From: Marisa cornuarietis | Lineage: Eukaryota > Mollusca > Gastropoda > Architaenioglossa > Ampullariidae | Assembly: GCA_004794655.1 (NCBI GenBank) | Contig: SMMW01000149.1 | Location: 1,736,001 to 1,800,000 of the forward strand | Direction of reading: 5' to 3' | Length of the DNA: 64,000 nt | Shown here: positions 21,208 to 32,321 of the stretch, one piece after another | Layout of the letters: each line of letters starts with the position of its first letter | Numbering within the stretch: the first letter of the stretch is position 1 | Position numbers and translations under genes: made by a program | Notes under the pieces: model-generated | Seen by the model: the letters and a program-made list of their open reading frames with translations, nothing else | Databases searched by the model: none | Told to the model about the DNA's origin: nothing

Positions 21208-22359
21208 GAATCACCACCACCACCACGTACAGCAACCACCCTGAATGAAGAAGCTCACACTGTGAAGACCAGCGAGGGCCAGGACAAGCTCAGCGACGTA
21301 AATCCTGACGTCACGTTCCTCAAAGAACTTTCGCTCGCGCAGAAGCTTGGACAGGTCGCCACCGGGCATGAAGTCTGAAAGAATGAAAGAAAAAAAGAAA
21401 CAAGCAAAAGAAAGCTGGATTATGGAGAGAAAATTAGATTTTATGCTTGATCCAAACATTCATATGTTAATATTTGTCTGTTGATCGGGGAGGTCAGTGG
21501 CGCCTGTCACCAAGCCAGAGAAGCACGTGGTTCCCATCCTGCCTCTTCTGATATGATCGTTTGTGGATGTGGCACCTGCTCACACGGGGCTGACTGTCGG
21601 GAGTTTTCTCCGGGTACTCCGGCTTCCTCCCCCTGCCTTAATTCATGTCTTGAGTAATACTAGTAATAATCGTAAGATGTAAACGAATTGCACTCACCCG
21701 TGACTAAGTACACGGCCGTTTCCGTCCCAAACGCGTAGTGCAGGTTCGGGACGTAGGGGAAATAGCGGATGTAGTCCAGCACGTCACGTTCCATACGCAC
21801 GTACTGGGCTCTCCTGCTACTTCCCCCGGCCTTTAGTACACGCTTCATGGCGTAGAGTTTCTTATCATCTCTTCCTCCAAGCTTCTGCACGAGGAATACC
21901 TTGGCAAAACCTGCCACACGTTAAAATACATTCTTAACTTAAAAGGTATACACGACATTTTTTTAAAGATGTTTATATTTTTTTTTATTACTCAGCAGGT
22001 AAAAAATACAAATACAGAAATTTAGAGTTAAAATGACACAAACTTACCAAACACACAATAAAACAATATAGCATAGAGCGCACTCAAGACAACACCTGGC
22101 AGCTTGTTTAATGTGGTATTCCAACATTGGAGATTACTCAGTAGAAAAAGCTCGTTTGTTTAATTTGTCTCTTAAAAATCTACGGATATGGATTTCCCTA
22201 TTTCTTGAGAGTTAGGCTACATGTTTGCATTAAAAAAATGTAAGTGCTTAAGTACAGTTTGTATGATTCATGCACTAATCGCAAAATACTATTTCCATGC
22301 AACTTACTTCCAGCTCCAAGATATTTCACCATTGCGAAGTCTTTCAGTCCAACGGCCAT
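18855..22359 (-). CDS. MSK-like (RPS6KA5-type N-domain) AGC Ser/Thr protein kinase, single domain
   Basis: Seven exons on the minus strand: 22308-22359 (from ATG), 21698-21910, 21259-21374, 20920-21027, 20404-20484, 19834-19937 and 18855-19212. They join in frame to 343 residues, all GT-AG. Visible motifs: glycine loop LGAGSFAKV, ATP lysine in YAMK, alpha-C glutamate in RMERDVL, HRDFKERN, DFG, FCGTVEYMAPE, DWWALGVV, HRLG and an AGC tail. The insert HVENGDNSKK in front of the G/H helices resembles the MSK N-terminal kinase domain. All catalytic residues are present; F replaces L in HRDLK. The chosen ATG has G at -3 and +4. Exon 1 has a good acceptor (ttttttttgcag at 22373-22384) and is open before the ATG, so a longer N-terminus from an upstream exon is possible. 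There is no second kinase domain. Confidence 0.85.
19411..19476. repeat. (GT)n(GA)n compound microsatellite in kinase intron 6
   Basis: GT repeats pass into GA repeats between kinase exons 6 and 7. Confidence 0.9.
21129..21209. repeat. (CA)n/(CAAA)n microsatellite in kinase intron 3
   Basis: CA repeats with interspersed CAAA units lie about 50 bases upstream of the plus-strand position of exon 3. Confidence 0.9.
21485..21672 (+). mobile_element. SINE in kinase intron 2
   Basis: The head GTGGCGCCTGTCACCAAGCC matches the SINE at 37831 (GTTAGCGCCTGTCACCAAAA). A central TTCTCCGGGTACTCCGGCTT block and a short TAGTAATAAT tail follow. It ends about 25 bases from exon 2. Confidence 0.55.
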
Positions 22360-22804
22360 TTCACAAGGTTCTCTGCAAAAAAATTAACCCCAACCCCAAC
22401 CTGACTCACACTAATATGTTAAACTAACTTTCTCGTTAGTTCTAGAAATCGGACGTTCTTGCTACCAAAAGTTAGTGTCTTGATATATTATCAACTTCAC
22501 AGCCACTGATATGAAGTGACTTTTTGACAAGAAGCCTAAATAACACAAAACGAATAAACACTCAGAAGCAATTTTGCATCAGAAAAATGAGCCTCTACAA
22601 CCTTTTGTGTTGGGAGCAAGTGTTTGACTCAAATTACACACCGCTTTTTCTGTATACAGTTGTGGTCTACGTCTGCTGTATCTGCCAAGAAGAAACAATA
22701 AAAATATTATAATCATAGAGAAAAAATATTATTTGCATTTGTTTTGAGAAATGATTATTGAATTATTGTTGCGTCACGTTTTAGCTAGAAGTTACTAACC
22801 CCAC

Positions 22805-22862
<58 letters not shown>
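22805..22862. repeat. (CA)n microsatellite
   Basis: About 29 uninterrupted CA units upstream of the kinase gene. Confidence 0.95.
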
Positions 22863-22863
<1 letters not shown>

Positions 22864-22940
22864 GAACAGCAGAGCGTAAAACAAAAGTTAATTTCGTGTA
22901 GCATTTCATGCATGATAAGACAGGAAAGGGACAGACATAA

Positions 22941-23648
22941 AGGCCTATTCTCACGCTGCAGTGTTTTCAAGGTTTGCACGTGCAAGATTTTACTTGCAAC
23001 ACCGTTCAACTCTCACGTAGCAAGTCCACTCGCTAGTGTCCTGCTAGGTGACGTCATCCGTGCAGTGCATTGTGGGTAGTCGACAATATGGCAGACAATC
23101 AGATACTTTCGGAAGCGACTGCTGCTACGTTAATAATATTGTCTGATGAAGTAGGGAGAGAGAGAAGAAAAAAAGATGTCGGTGAGGGGTGGGTAGCGCG
23201 AAGGAGTCGCTTAGGTGCCTTATTTTCATTTCCTCTAAAAGAAATATCTTCGGAACACTCGGAGAGAATGCAGACGCTTTTTGTGAATGTCGTCTGCAAC
23301 GTTTGATCGAGGCTGCCCAGAGCACGAGCAATTTCAATTCAGGCATTCTAGACCTTATCCCGGTTGAGATACTCTGCATTGGCAGTGTCGACACAGGTAG
23401 TTTTCCCACACACAAATCATACTTGTACACCGTTCCTCTGACCACATCGCCATTTTCTAATTTGGAGATAAAGGGGAGGCGACTGTGTTCAAGCATTTCG
23501 ATTGTTACAGCCATGTAATGTAGGTCAGGTTCTGCAAGAAAATAGAACCGCGTCCTATCCTTGAAAACTTGATGCAAAACTCGAAAAGCTCCGAGCAGGG
23601 CCTGCTAACCCTGCAAAGTGCGGTAAATTGCAGGGTGAGAATAGGACT
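22941..23648 (+). mobile_element. Short Harbinger derivative, copy 1
   Basis: The ends AGGCCTATTCTCACGCTGCA and, inverted, AGTCCTATTCTCACCCTGCA are flanked by TAA on both sides (22938-22940, 23649-23651). This fits the TWA target of PIF/Harbinger. Near the left end an ATG opens MADNQILSEATAAT, then GEGWVARRSRLGALFSFPLKEI, which resembles the W-R-R motif near the N-terminus of Harbinger transposases. An internal deletion and frameshifts remove the rest. Copy 2 is at 30487-31245 in the opposite orientation. Confidence 0.75.
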
Positions 23649-24268
23649 TAAGACACACAAAGTGAGAAAATTAGAATTTGTTTAAAGATCAGGGCGGTGA
23701 GAAAAGAAAAAAGAAAGAAGTAACAACCATCAAATCTATTTGTGCAACATGGAATCGTTTGTTCGTTAAGATCAATAACCAGTAAAATACCTAGCTTGCC
23801 GAATCTAATTGTACATAATAAACGGGATATTGTAAAGATTTTAAAGTTAATTACCAACGTGACAGAAGGATTTCTAGAAAGGAGGCACTACAATCCACCA
23901 TGTCATTTACTATTTATACTTCACAATTAGATATATTAGTTAAGTACATGCAATGTCTTTGTCATAGTGCACTCCCTTTCATGTTGAATATTTTCAGTAA
24001 CGCGTTAAATAGCTTCAAATTAAAAAAAAATATTACTTACTTATTCCCCACAAAACTTTTTTGAATGTAACTCCTGGGTCAACACGCTATAATAGCCAAC
24101 AAGTAAGTACAGCCTGCTCACAAGTGTCGTTTGGTGTAAGGTACCGAGGGAGAGTGCATACACCTTGGAGACTTCTGGGTCTGTGGCTTCGGACGGAGAA
24201 GAGATGGTCGAGCAAACTAACAATCTGATTGGTTGATTTCAAGTTGCGCACGCACATACACGCAGTTC

Positions 24269-24312
<44 letters not shown>

Positions 24313-24579
24313 GAGTGACGCCGATGACGTGGAGGTGCTAAAAGCAGCTATGTCGAAGCCCCTGACTCACCCACGGGGTACGGGTATTTGTTTTCGATTA
24401 AACCGTGACCACCGGCGTCTCAGAGTACGCCCTGCGAGTCTACCTCAGTTTCACTGCGTCATCGTCACGCAATAGGAGATAACAAGGGTCACGGTTGCGG
24501 GTAGGGAGACGTGTCGCTCACATGTGTTACAAATGGGGTGGATGTCAATAGAAGAGAACTGCTTATACGTTGAAGCAAA

Positions 24580-25080
24580 GTTTCAATGAAAGCTTTCTGT
24601 ATTTCTCTTGCTACCTCATTTTTATTGCTAACTTTATGGCTGTTTTCATCTCTGCTGGTGAAGCAGCAGTGTTTAGATTGGTGACATTAGGATTGATACT
24701 TTGCTTTACTGCCAGTCGAGCGAGTTTATTAAACTCTTCATTCTATTTCATTCCAGTTTGGAAGGGAAACCAGAGAAATCGGTCTCCATATTCTTTGTCA
24801 ATCGTATTTATGAGAGACAGTATCTCATTTACTATGTCAGTACTGTTAGATGATTTTTTTTTTTTTAGCTCTGAAGTACTGACAGTGAGTCTGACATTAA
24901 AAGGTATTGTTGTTTCATGTCCCTTAGTTGAGGCTGTACTGTCTGAAGTTTGTCCGTATGGCAGTCAGCTCGGCTGTGGAGATTCGAGTGTTGCTATGAG
25001 TCAGATGGAGATGGGCATACTGTTTATTTTCCATGTGCTAGGAACAGCATCAAAGATTTAATTTAAAAGCTGGTTAAGTC
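24580..25080 (-). pseudogene. Decayed LINE RNase-H region
   Basis: The minus-strand translation from about 25010 reads THSNTRISTAELTAIRTN, then a SDSLSVLQSL-like stretch, a KNMETDFSGFPSK stretch and NEE..RL.N. Together these are the order of RNase H motifs (AELTAI, SDS, WVPSH, GNExAD) in Jockey/I-type LINEs. Stops and frameshifts are frequent. The long plus-strand ORF over the same bases is its antisense shadow. Confidence 0.45.
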
Positions 25081-25389
25081 TTTAAACCTTTTTCCAAATT
25101 TCGTTTAGGTTTGCATGTAAATCTAGTGTTATTCCTCTTTTCTGTCTTGCAGGAGTGTTTTTTGCTAGAGACTGTCCTTAGGTATCCTTGTCTTTATTAT
25201 AGTTTTGTCACTTTTCCATAACTTTAACTTTCGCTTTCTGTTAGAATTGCCTATTTGACACCTTTTTTGTTGTTGTTGTTGTTGTTGTTGTTGCTGACTT
25301 TAAAAGGGAAAGTGATTCCACCGAAAGGCGATTTCGCACTGTGGGGGGGGGGTATTTGACTCTTCCTTTGAACCTAGCATTTTATTTAT

Positions 25390-25850
25390 GTTTTAACTGC
25401 TTTTGAGCAATCTGCGTTGTTCTGGCCTCAACAGGAGCGATTATGACGGCTGACCTGGCTTTTATCTCGATGCTCTGGGCAAGACGGTCGATTAGGTGTC
25501 AGAGCACCTGGTCTTCCCGGTCCTGTCACACCCCGTCTTAGCCCTCATGGAGCCTTAGCTGCTATCTCGGTGATAAACACCACCACCCGACCGTCACGCT
25601 TCGGCAGTTGACCCACCTCTTTTTCAGCACCCGTGTCTGCCGCACCGCCTGGACCCGACTTAGCTCTTATCTGTGAGGCGTGTACTGCCCACGCGCAGTC
25701 TACTTCTGACGCCGCGTCTAATCCCAACCCCTAACCGGGTCGACGTTACCCCCAGGGGCCAGGCGGGGACGTTCATGACGTAAGACTGCCGGCTGCGGTG
25801 ACGGATCGGAGTAGCAGCACGTGGACAGGTGAGGCGAACTGAGGTAACTT
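25390..25850. other. GC-rich island of unknown identity
   Basis: A sharply GC-richer block (for example CTGGACCCGACTTAGCTCTT and GGCCAGGCGGGGACG) lies between AT-rich flanks, after a (GTT)n run at 25267-25295. A minus ORF of 60 codons shows no recognisable domain. It may be the 5' region of a LINE or another dispersed repeat. Confidence 0.35.
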
Positions 25851-26128
25851 ATACCCGCAGCTGTTTTCCGATGGAAAGCGATTAACTAATTTTGAGAGAC
25901 TCTCTGTGTCGCGGGACTTCAAAATACACTGAAAATACACTTTCAGACTCAAAAGAACTGTTTACTCCCTCAAGATCATGGTGATTTTGTGAATAAGTAA
26001 TTTCATATCATTCTTTTCGTTTTGATAATTTTGAATTAATTCATGATTGAAGGGAATGGACCACAGATACTAGCTTTATAAAAATCTTGATTGCTTACCT
26101 TGCATTAGTTTTGTCTAAGCATCCAACG

Positions 26129-26183
26129 ACACACACACACACACACACGTGTAAAATGTTTAAGAAATTAACATGATCTGGTC

Positions 26184-26215
<32 letters not shown>
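26129..26215. repeat. Facing (AC)n and (GT)n tracts
   Basis: About 20 bases of AC and about 30 bases of GT are separated by 40 bases and are mutually complementary, so the segment could form a hairpin. Confidence 0.8.
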
Positions 26216-26216
<1 letters not shown>

Positions 26217-27375
26217 GAGATGACATTGCTGCTGTACTCTGCCCCTTATCATAATTCGTCGAATACTGTGTGCTGGTAAATATTCAGAAATGTGTCAGTA
26301 TGTATCCTTTGTTACTCGGTGAACGCTAGGTTACAGAGTGATGTGTTTTAATGTTGTATAATTTGAAAGGGCTAGACAGATGGCATTGGGCATTTGACCT
26401 GCACGTGCGCACACAAACACGCAATCACACCCGCACATCGTGAACTTTTTTTGTGTTTTTACTCGAGTAACACTCACATCAAAAGCTGACACTATCAAAA
26501 ACGAAATAGCAGAATCACAACAGAATATTTCAGATTAAGACTTCCCTAAATAATGTTACACAGCGATGAGGAAAGCTCATCCGATGAATATGCTTTGTTC
26601 ATTCACCACTTAAATGTAGACGACAAGCAAAACATACCGACTGATTACTTTTCAAGGACAATTGTGACTATGCAGTCAAGCAATGCGAAATCTGTACATA
26701 TGTGTAAAATCTCCGTGACCTGTTTCTTGGAACAATGTCTTTACCCTGAGGTAAAATATATATGCATGCTCATGAATTATTTTTCCTACACTACAGACTC
26801 CTACATCGATAACAGCTTAGTTGTTTTTCCTTTCAAAATAACAAAAAAAAATTAAACTTCGAAGGCACACAGTTTTTTAATTTTGCAATCGTCAATTGAT
26901 TATGTGTGGAAAGGACGATAAATTCATATGATAACTTCCCCTTCTAACCTGGATTATAATTACGGCTGGCAATGGCAAGCAACCCTTCTAACTTCTTGTT
27001 TTGTGAGAGCTTTTGCTCAATATTACTTTTTTTTCTCTTGTTCAGCTCACTGAAAGTTTCATTTCAGTCTTCACTCCGGACCCATCAAGGTTTCTTGACT
27101 ACAGCTTTGCCTTGTCTTAGTATTATGTATCTACGCACAACAATAGAGACGACACTCCAACGCTCTCGTCGTCACAAGAAGGCTTATGGCGAGAACTACT
27201 TGTACACTGTACAGTCTGCCCTCCGAGTTGCACCCTAAGCTGACATTAGTCGGTCTTGATAGACCCATTGTTTTAAGGGCGGAAACTTGACGAAACTGAT
27301 GACCCTCCCCGTCGGAGACAGGATCCGAACCTTCTGGCTTAGGTACGTACAGACCCTGCAACCTGAGGACAGACT

Positions 27376-27508
27376 ACTGGGCTCTCGTGCTACTTCCCCC
27401 GGCCTTCAGTACTCGCTTTATGGTGTGTAACTTCCTGTCGTCTTTGCCTCCAAGCTTCTGCACGAGGAATACCTTGGTAAAATGTTGTTAGTAAAACCTG
27501 CCACACGT
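27376..27508 (-). pseudogene. Duplicated, broken copy of kinase exon 2
   Basis: On the minus strand the segment repeats the 5' half of the exon at 21698-21910, including the acceptor-side sequence CGTGTGGCAG. It encodes TKVFLVQKLGGKDDRKL, then HTIKRVLKAGGSSTRAQ and stops (TAG). A 14-base insertion (tgttgttagtaaaa) splits the splice acceptor from the exon. Homology ends at RAQ, where the parent continues YVRMERD. The ATP lysine context YAMK has become HTIK. A partial duplicate about 5.5 kb upstream of the parent exon, on the same strand. Confidence 0.8.
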
Positions 27509-28064
27509 CGTATATTTTGTTGCTTATGTCCATTTTTTTTATTAGGTGAGAATTAATTTTAACGAGTGGCAGGTGTCCAAAGGCAAAGATTTTGTAACCA
27601 CAGAGGCATGAAGTTACTCCGAAGTTACCTGTTACGACGACATCCTTCACTTCATGAATACTGTCCCATAATGATAGTGCTGGGGAGAGGCAGAGAAGGG
27701 GCGCGCGCGGGAGAAAGTGTAATGGGAGATAACACTGCTCCCTAGCCTCGGTCTGGATGCTCTCCCATTGTCCGACTCGCTTTACTTTCTGGAAAGAGGA
27801 GGAAGTAAAGGGTCATTTATAATATTTTCCCGCACAAATCGCGCTCTCCTACTCCACCTGCTGGCAACGGAAGTTTCTTGTAAAGAATGCAGCATGGTGA
27901 CTGGTTGGTACATTACTACTAATAGTTTTCTGCCACAGCTTCTTTTTACTCCATACACGCTCTAAATAAAAGCAGGTTTGGTGGAAGAGGTTTTTTTCAA
28001 AAAATTCTTTGTGGTCTTTTTCTTGCTTCTCGTGTTCCTCAGCTCTCTTCCTCGCTGTTACTCT

Positions 28065-28069
<5 letters not shown>

Positions 28070-28122
<53 letters not shown>
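28070..28122. repeat. (CA)n microsatellite
   Basis: About 26 CA units. Confidence 0.95.
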
Positions 28123-28125
<3 letters not shown>

Positions 28126-29290
28126 ATTCTTCCTTACCCAATACTATCGGTGGTCATCCATGAAGAAGGTTTGTTTATTATGGTCTAATCTTTAGGGAAG
28201 CTTTGTTTTAAAGCAGCGCTGTTCATAACTTAGTCTCACACTCAAATGTCTGTAACTGGCATGAGTGTGATGGACAATGTGTATTTGTGCTGCTGTTCTT
28301 TATTTACTGAAACTGTCACCCCTATGTTATTATGCTGTTTGTACTAATCTCTGCGATACAGCCAAAACTCACATCATCATCATTACTACAACAGCAGCCT
28401 CACACACACCTCAAATTGTTTCAAGCCACACATAACACACAAATTAACGAAGAAAAAAGTGCAAGCTCAAGGCAGTTTAATAAGTTAATACACATACATT
28501 AATTGCACCTGCGGGAAAGTAGACGCTCGCCATAAAACAAACAAACAAACAAAGTCGCAGCAGGTATTTCCTTAGCGCGCCAATCACATGTCCTGTGCGC
28601 ACGTCTGCTCACTTCAGCTCTGCACACGGTGTTCATACGCAAGACAAGCACAGTGTTCATATACATCAGACACGAGTCATCTGTTCACAGCAAAATATCG
28701 AACATTCTTCTTCCCACCCACCTCCTGCAACACACACGTTCGACACAGTCCGGAATCCACCCCCTACCCCTCAAGGGAGGCCGCACGCAGCACGTGCAAG
28801 TTTCAAGCATTAGAATCAGCCAACTCGACCGTGGAGCTGACCTCTACTTCTGACGAAGCTTATCGGTTACAAGAACAAGAGCGCGCCAGAACACTGACGA
28901 GAAGAAAAGGCAAAGCGTGTATTTCTTCTTACACTAGTAGAGTTTTCTACTTCTGGAAATCTTTCTATTTAAGACATTCTTCTTCTTCTACTGTTATTAT
29001 ATCTATGACATCAGCTTTTTGAGTTTATTCTGTTAAAAATGCAGCATCCCTCAGATTTACACTCCTCAGATTTGATGACACTAGTCTTTTTTTTCACACT
29101 CAGTATTAAGCAAATAAACGACCGTAGCACCAGAAAAGGCCATTAAATTGGCTTGTTTATCATTCGAGGACAGCAAAAGCTATAATACTGAAAAAATGAG
29201 AGGTATTCACTCAATACATTTGTCACGTTCGGAAACAAGCTTGAAGACATCTTATCTTTGAACATCAGTCTAGGCAGGCATTTTAAAAGG

Positions 29291-29368
29291 TCTTCTTCTT
29301 CTTCTTCTTCTTCTTCTTCTTCTTCTTCTTCTTCTTCTTCTTCTTCTTCTTCTTCTTCTTCTTCTTCT
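29291..29368. repeat. (TTC)n trinucleotide array
   Basis: About 26 uninterrupted TTC units (GAA on the other strand), a class able to form triplex DNA. Confidence 0.95.
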
Positions 29369-30284
29369 CTTGCAGCGAGGACATAAAAAGGCTTTATGCA
29401 CATTGAGATGTTAGCTTTAATGTGTGAAGTCACAGAGCAGGCACACGTATAACACAACATCAAAATTATCGAGATGAACTCCTGTTTCACAATATCAGCT
29501 GGGCTAGCCTTGTATAAAAATGGAAATAAATATCTAAACAAATGAATAAATCAATAAATAAATATCCAGCACATGTTTGAGCGTTCAGTTTCGCACTCGT
29601 AGCATGAAACACAAAAAATCCGCAACATCATTCTCAGCTTGTGAAGCAGCCATGTCCCGTTGTGATGACGTCAGTAGGTTCATACTTTGTTGTAGATTGA
29701 CGTCATTGTCGCGCCTCCAACTGTTGTTTGCTGGGGAAAAAGAACGTTACGTATACTTGATGCAGAAACGTTCATGACCGACTAAAGTATTTCCGTTTGT
29801 CCATTTAATGTGGCTGGCTAGCTGTGTGCTTCGTTTTCAGATTTGCTTAAATGTAAAGTATAAAGTACACTCGCTACTATTCGAAATAATTTCTTTCTTT
29901 TACTATTTCCTCAAATATTGGCGAAGAAATTTGCTTCATTTTCGAGATATATGTCTAAAAATAACACCATGCACTGAACCAGGTCAAACTCGTTAAGTCA
30001 CGATTGTCCACTGGATATGCAGAATTAAGTTATAAATACCATTTCCCAGCTCACCCATGGGTCAAAGTAAGATTATCCAGATACAATTGGGATTTCTGTG
30101 TCTTTGATTTATTTTTGGTCATGGTATTGTTTGTAGGTGTGTAATTCGATAATCCTGCCCAGATTTGGAGAAATAGTAGCCTATATTATACTTGGTTCGG
30201 CTTGGTTGATTGGCTTAGTAAGAAGCTACTTCCACCTTGAGAAGGGATTTTGGAGTATGGGTAAGTGGGAGGATGGAGTGGGGT

Positions 30285-30455
30285 GGGGGCGGGGGATTCG
30301 AAGTACCCGGAGAAAACGCCCGACGGGCAACCCTGAGAATAAATCTGACATAGAGTGAGTGTACGGGAGGAGATCTGAACTCGGAATCTTTTCACTGCCG
30401 TGGTGACAAGGGAATATCCTGACCAATACACTTGTGGGCGCCCCAGTCATTAGAA
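30285..30455 (-). mobile_element. SINE related to those at 21485 and 37831
   Basis: On the minus strand it begins GGGGCGCCCACAAGTGTATT, continues through a CTTGTCACCACGGCAGTGAA block and ends with CGTTTTCTCCGGGTACTTCG, the same central block as the SINE at 21485. Confidence 0.5.
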
Positions 30456-30486
30456 TAAACATGTCTTGCACTGTAGTAGGTCTTTA

Positions 30487-31245
30487 AGGCCTATTCTCAC
30501 GCTGCAATATACCGCACTTAGCAGGGTTAGCAGTCCCTGGTAGGACCTTTCCGAGTTTTGCACACGGCTGGGTGGGGGCTTTACATCGAGGTTTTCACGG
30601 ATAGGACGCGATTCTATTTTCTTGCAGAGCCTGAGCTACATTACATGCTGTAGCCAATCGGAATGCTTGAACACAGTTGCCTCCCTTTTACCTCCAAATT
30701 AAGAAATGGCGATGTGGTCAGAGGAAAGGTGTACGAGTATGATTTGTATGTGGGAAAACTACCTGTGTCTGTTCGACACTGCCAGTCCAGAGTATCTCAA
30801 CCGAGATAAGGCCAAGAATGCCTGAATTGAAATTGTTCGTGCTCTGGGCAGCCTCCATCAGATATAAAAGTTCTTCAAACGTTGCAGACGACATTCGTAA
30901 AAAGCGTCTGCATTCTCTCGAGTCTTCCGAAGATATTTCTTTTAGAGGACATGAAAATAAGGCATCTAAGCGACTCCTTCGCGCTACCCACCCTTCACCC
31001 ACATCTTTGTTTTCTTCTTTTCTCTCTCCCTACTTCATCAGACAATGTTATTAACGTAGCAGCAGTAGCTTCCGAAAGTATCTGATTGTCTGCCATTTTG
31101 TCGACTACCCACAATGCGCTGCGTGGATGACGTCACATAGCAGGACACTAGCGAGTGGACTTGCTACGTGAGAGTAGAACGGTGTCTATCAGGCAAAATC
31201 TTGCACGTGCAAACCCTGAAAACATTGCAGCGTGAGAATAGGCCT
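30487..31245 (-). mobile_element. Short Harbinger derivative, copy 2 (inverted)
   Basis: Ends AGGCCTATTCTCACGCTGCA (both inverted, a few mismatches) lie inside TTA duplications (30484-30486, 31246-31248). The minus strand encodes GEGWVARRSRLDALFSCPLK, then RFLRMSSATFEELLYLMEAA, a longer piece of the Harbinger N-terminal region than copy 1 retains. It ends 145 bases from FABP exon 3. Confidence 0.75.
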
Positions 31246-31390
31246 TTAAGCTGCGTTACTGTTACGGCCATGCCAGTTGTCTCCCGCCGCGATCCTGACC
31301 TTAGGATTTCTAAACAGGGCTCAAGAGAGCAAAGAGGCAGACAACTGTCCAGCTATGCACGTTGGCGAATACAGCTGACGAGATACTTAC

Positions 31391-32321
31391 CACCTCCATG
31401 GTGTCTCCATTGACTTTCCTAACGATGCTCATTTCTGCTTCCCTTGGTCCCGCCTCCTTGTGTTGTTCAACAAAGGATCCGCCCTCAAAGGTGATCACAC
31501 TCTGGGAGACAAAACGATAAAAGACGAGACTTATTTCACCTTTATGAGTAACCTGTACAAGCATTATAGATAGAGTGATCTTAGCGAGTAAAAGAGAGAA
31601 CTCCTTTAATAAGTAAGTAGAAGCTCATTTTGTGGGGTAAGTGAAACATGTTACATCTCTAGTACAACTAAACAAATAATAATAATAAGTTTATTATGAT
31701 TGCATCTTTTATTATTATTATTATTAATGCTTTAACAACAACGTTTTTGCCGTTTAGTCATGAAAAGGAAAGTGCGGCTGTAGTACGGCTTAACAAATTG
31801 CGCGTGCAACAATAATGACAGTGCATAAAGAAGTAAAATCATGAGGATGTACAATATCCTCGCTAAAAACAACAACAACAACAACAACAACAACAAACAA
31901 ACAAACAAACAAACAAGTGCTGACGACTAGATGTTCCTGTATATAGACATATAGAGATGTACCCCACCCCGCTAAAATGCACACTCGCCGCCTCCAGCGC
32001 ACGATATCTTGAGTGAGTGAGTGAGTGGTACTTGAAAATCTTCATCTACAGTGGCGAGCGGAAGTTAAATATCTCAGTTGGAAAAAAAAAGAAAGAAAAA
32101 GCGTCGCAGCGACTGAAAGGTGACGGGGTCTTAGCAAACCTTCAACGGTGTGCCATCAATGTTGACTGAGTCATAGGGCTGGCCTAGGACGAAATTGAAG
32201 ACCCTCGAACCGTTGGGAACTCCAACGATTCCGACATTTATTGTCCACTGATCTCCGTCTCTGGAATACGTAATCTCCGTCTTGGCCTGCTTGTAGAACT
32301 CCAGCTTGTCTGCAGGAAGGC
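31391..32321 (-). CDS. Fatty-acid-binding-protein-like gene, two internal exons (partial)
   Basis: Exons at 32140-32321 (182 nt, starting phase 1, ending phase 0) and 31391-31501 (111 nt) have clear GT-AG sites and match exons 2 and 3 of the four-exon FABP family. Exon 2 encodes LPADKLEFYKQAKTEITYS, then VFNFVLGQPYDSVNIDGTP, the beta-strand region equivalent to FKLGxEFDE..DGxxxK. Exon 3 encodes SVITFEGGSFVEQHK, then MSIVRKVNGDTMEV. The product would be a small cytosolic beta-barrel carrying fatty acids or retinoids. I could not find exon 1 (MxxFxGxW) upstream or exon 4, which carries the RxY ligand-carboxylate motif, downstream. The gene is either spread over long introns or incomplete. Confidence 0.75.
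31868..31915. repeat. (CAA)n(CAAA)n microsatellite in FABP intron 2
   Basis: CAA repeats pass into CAAA repeats between the two FABP exons. Confidence 0.9.

Noticed and set aside
24570..25061. 163-codon plus-strand ORF with hydrophobic stretches
   Set aside because: The opposite strand shows ordered LINE RNase-H motifs, so the plus-strand ORF is most likely an antisense shadow of a dead retrotransposon.
28588..29022. 144-codon plus-strand ORF
   Set aside because: Three overlapping frames are open at once and composition is CA-rich; no domain or signal recognised.
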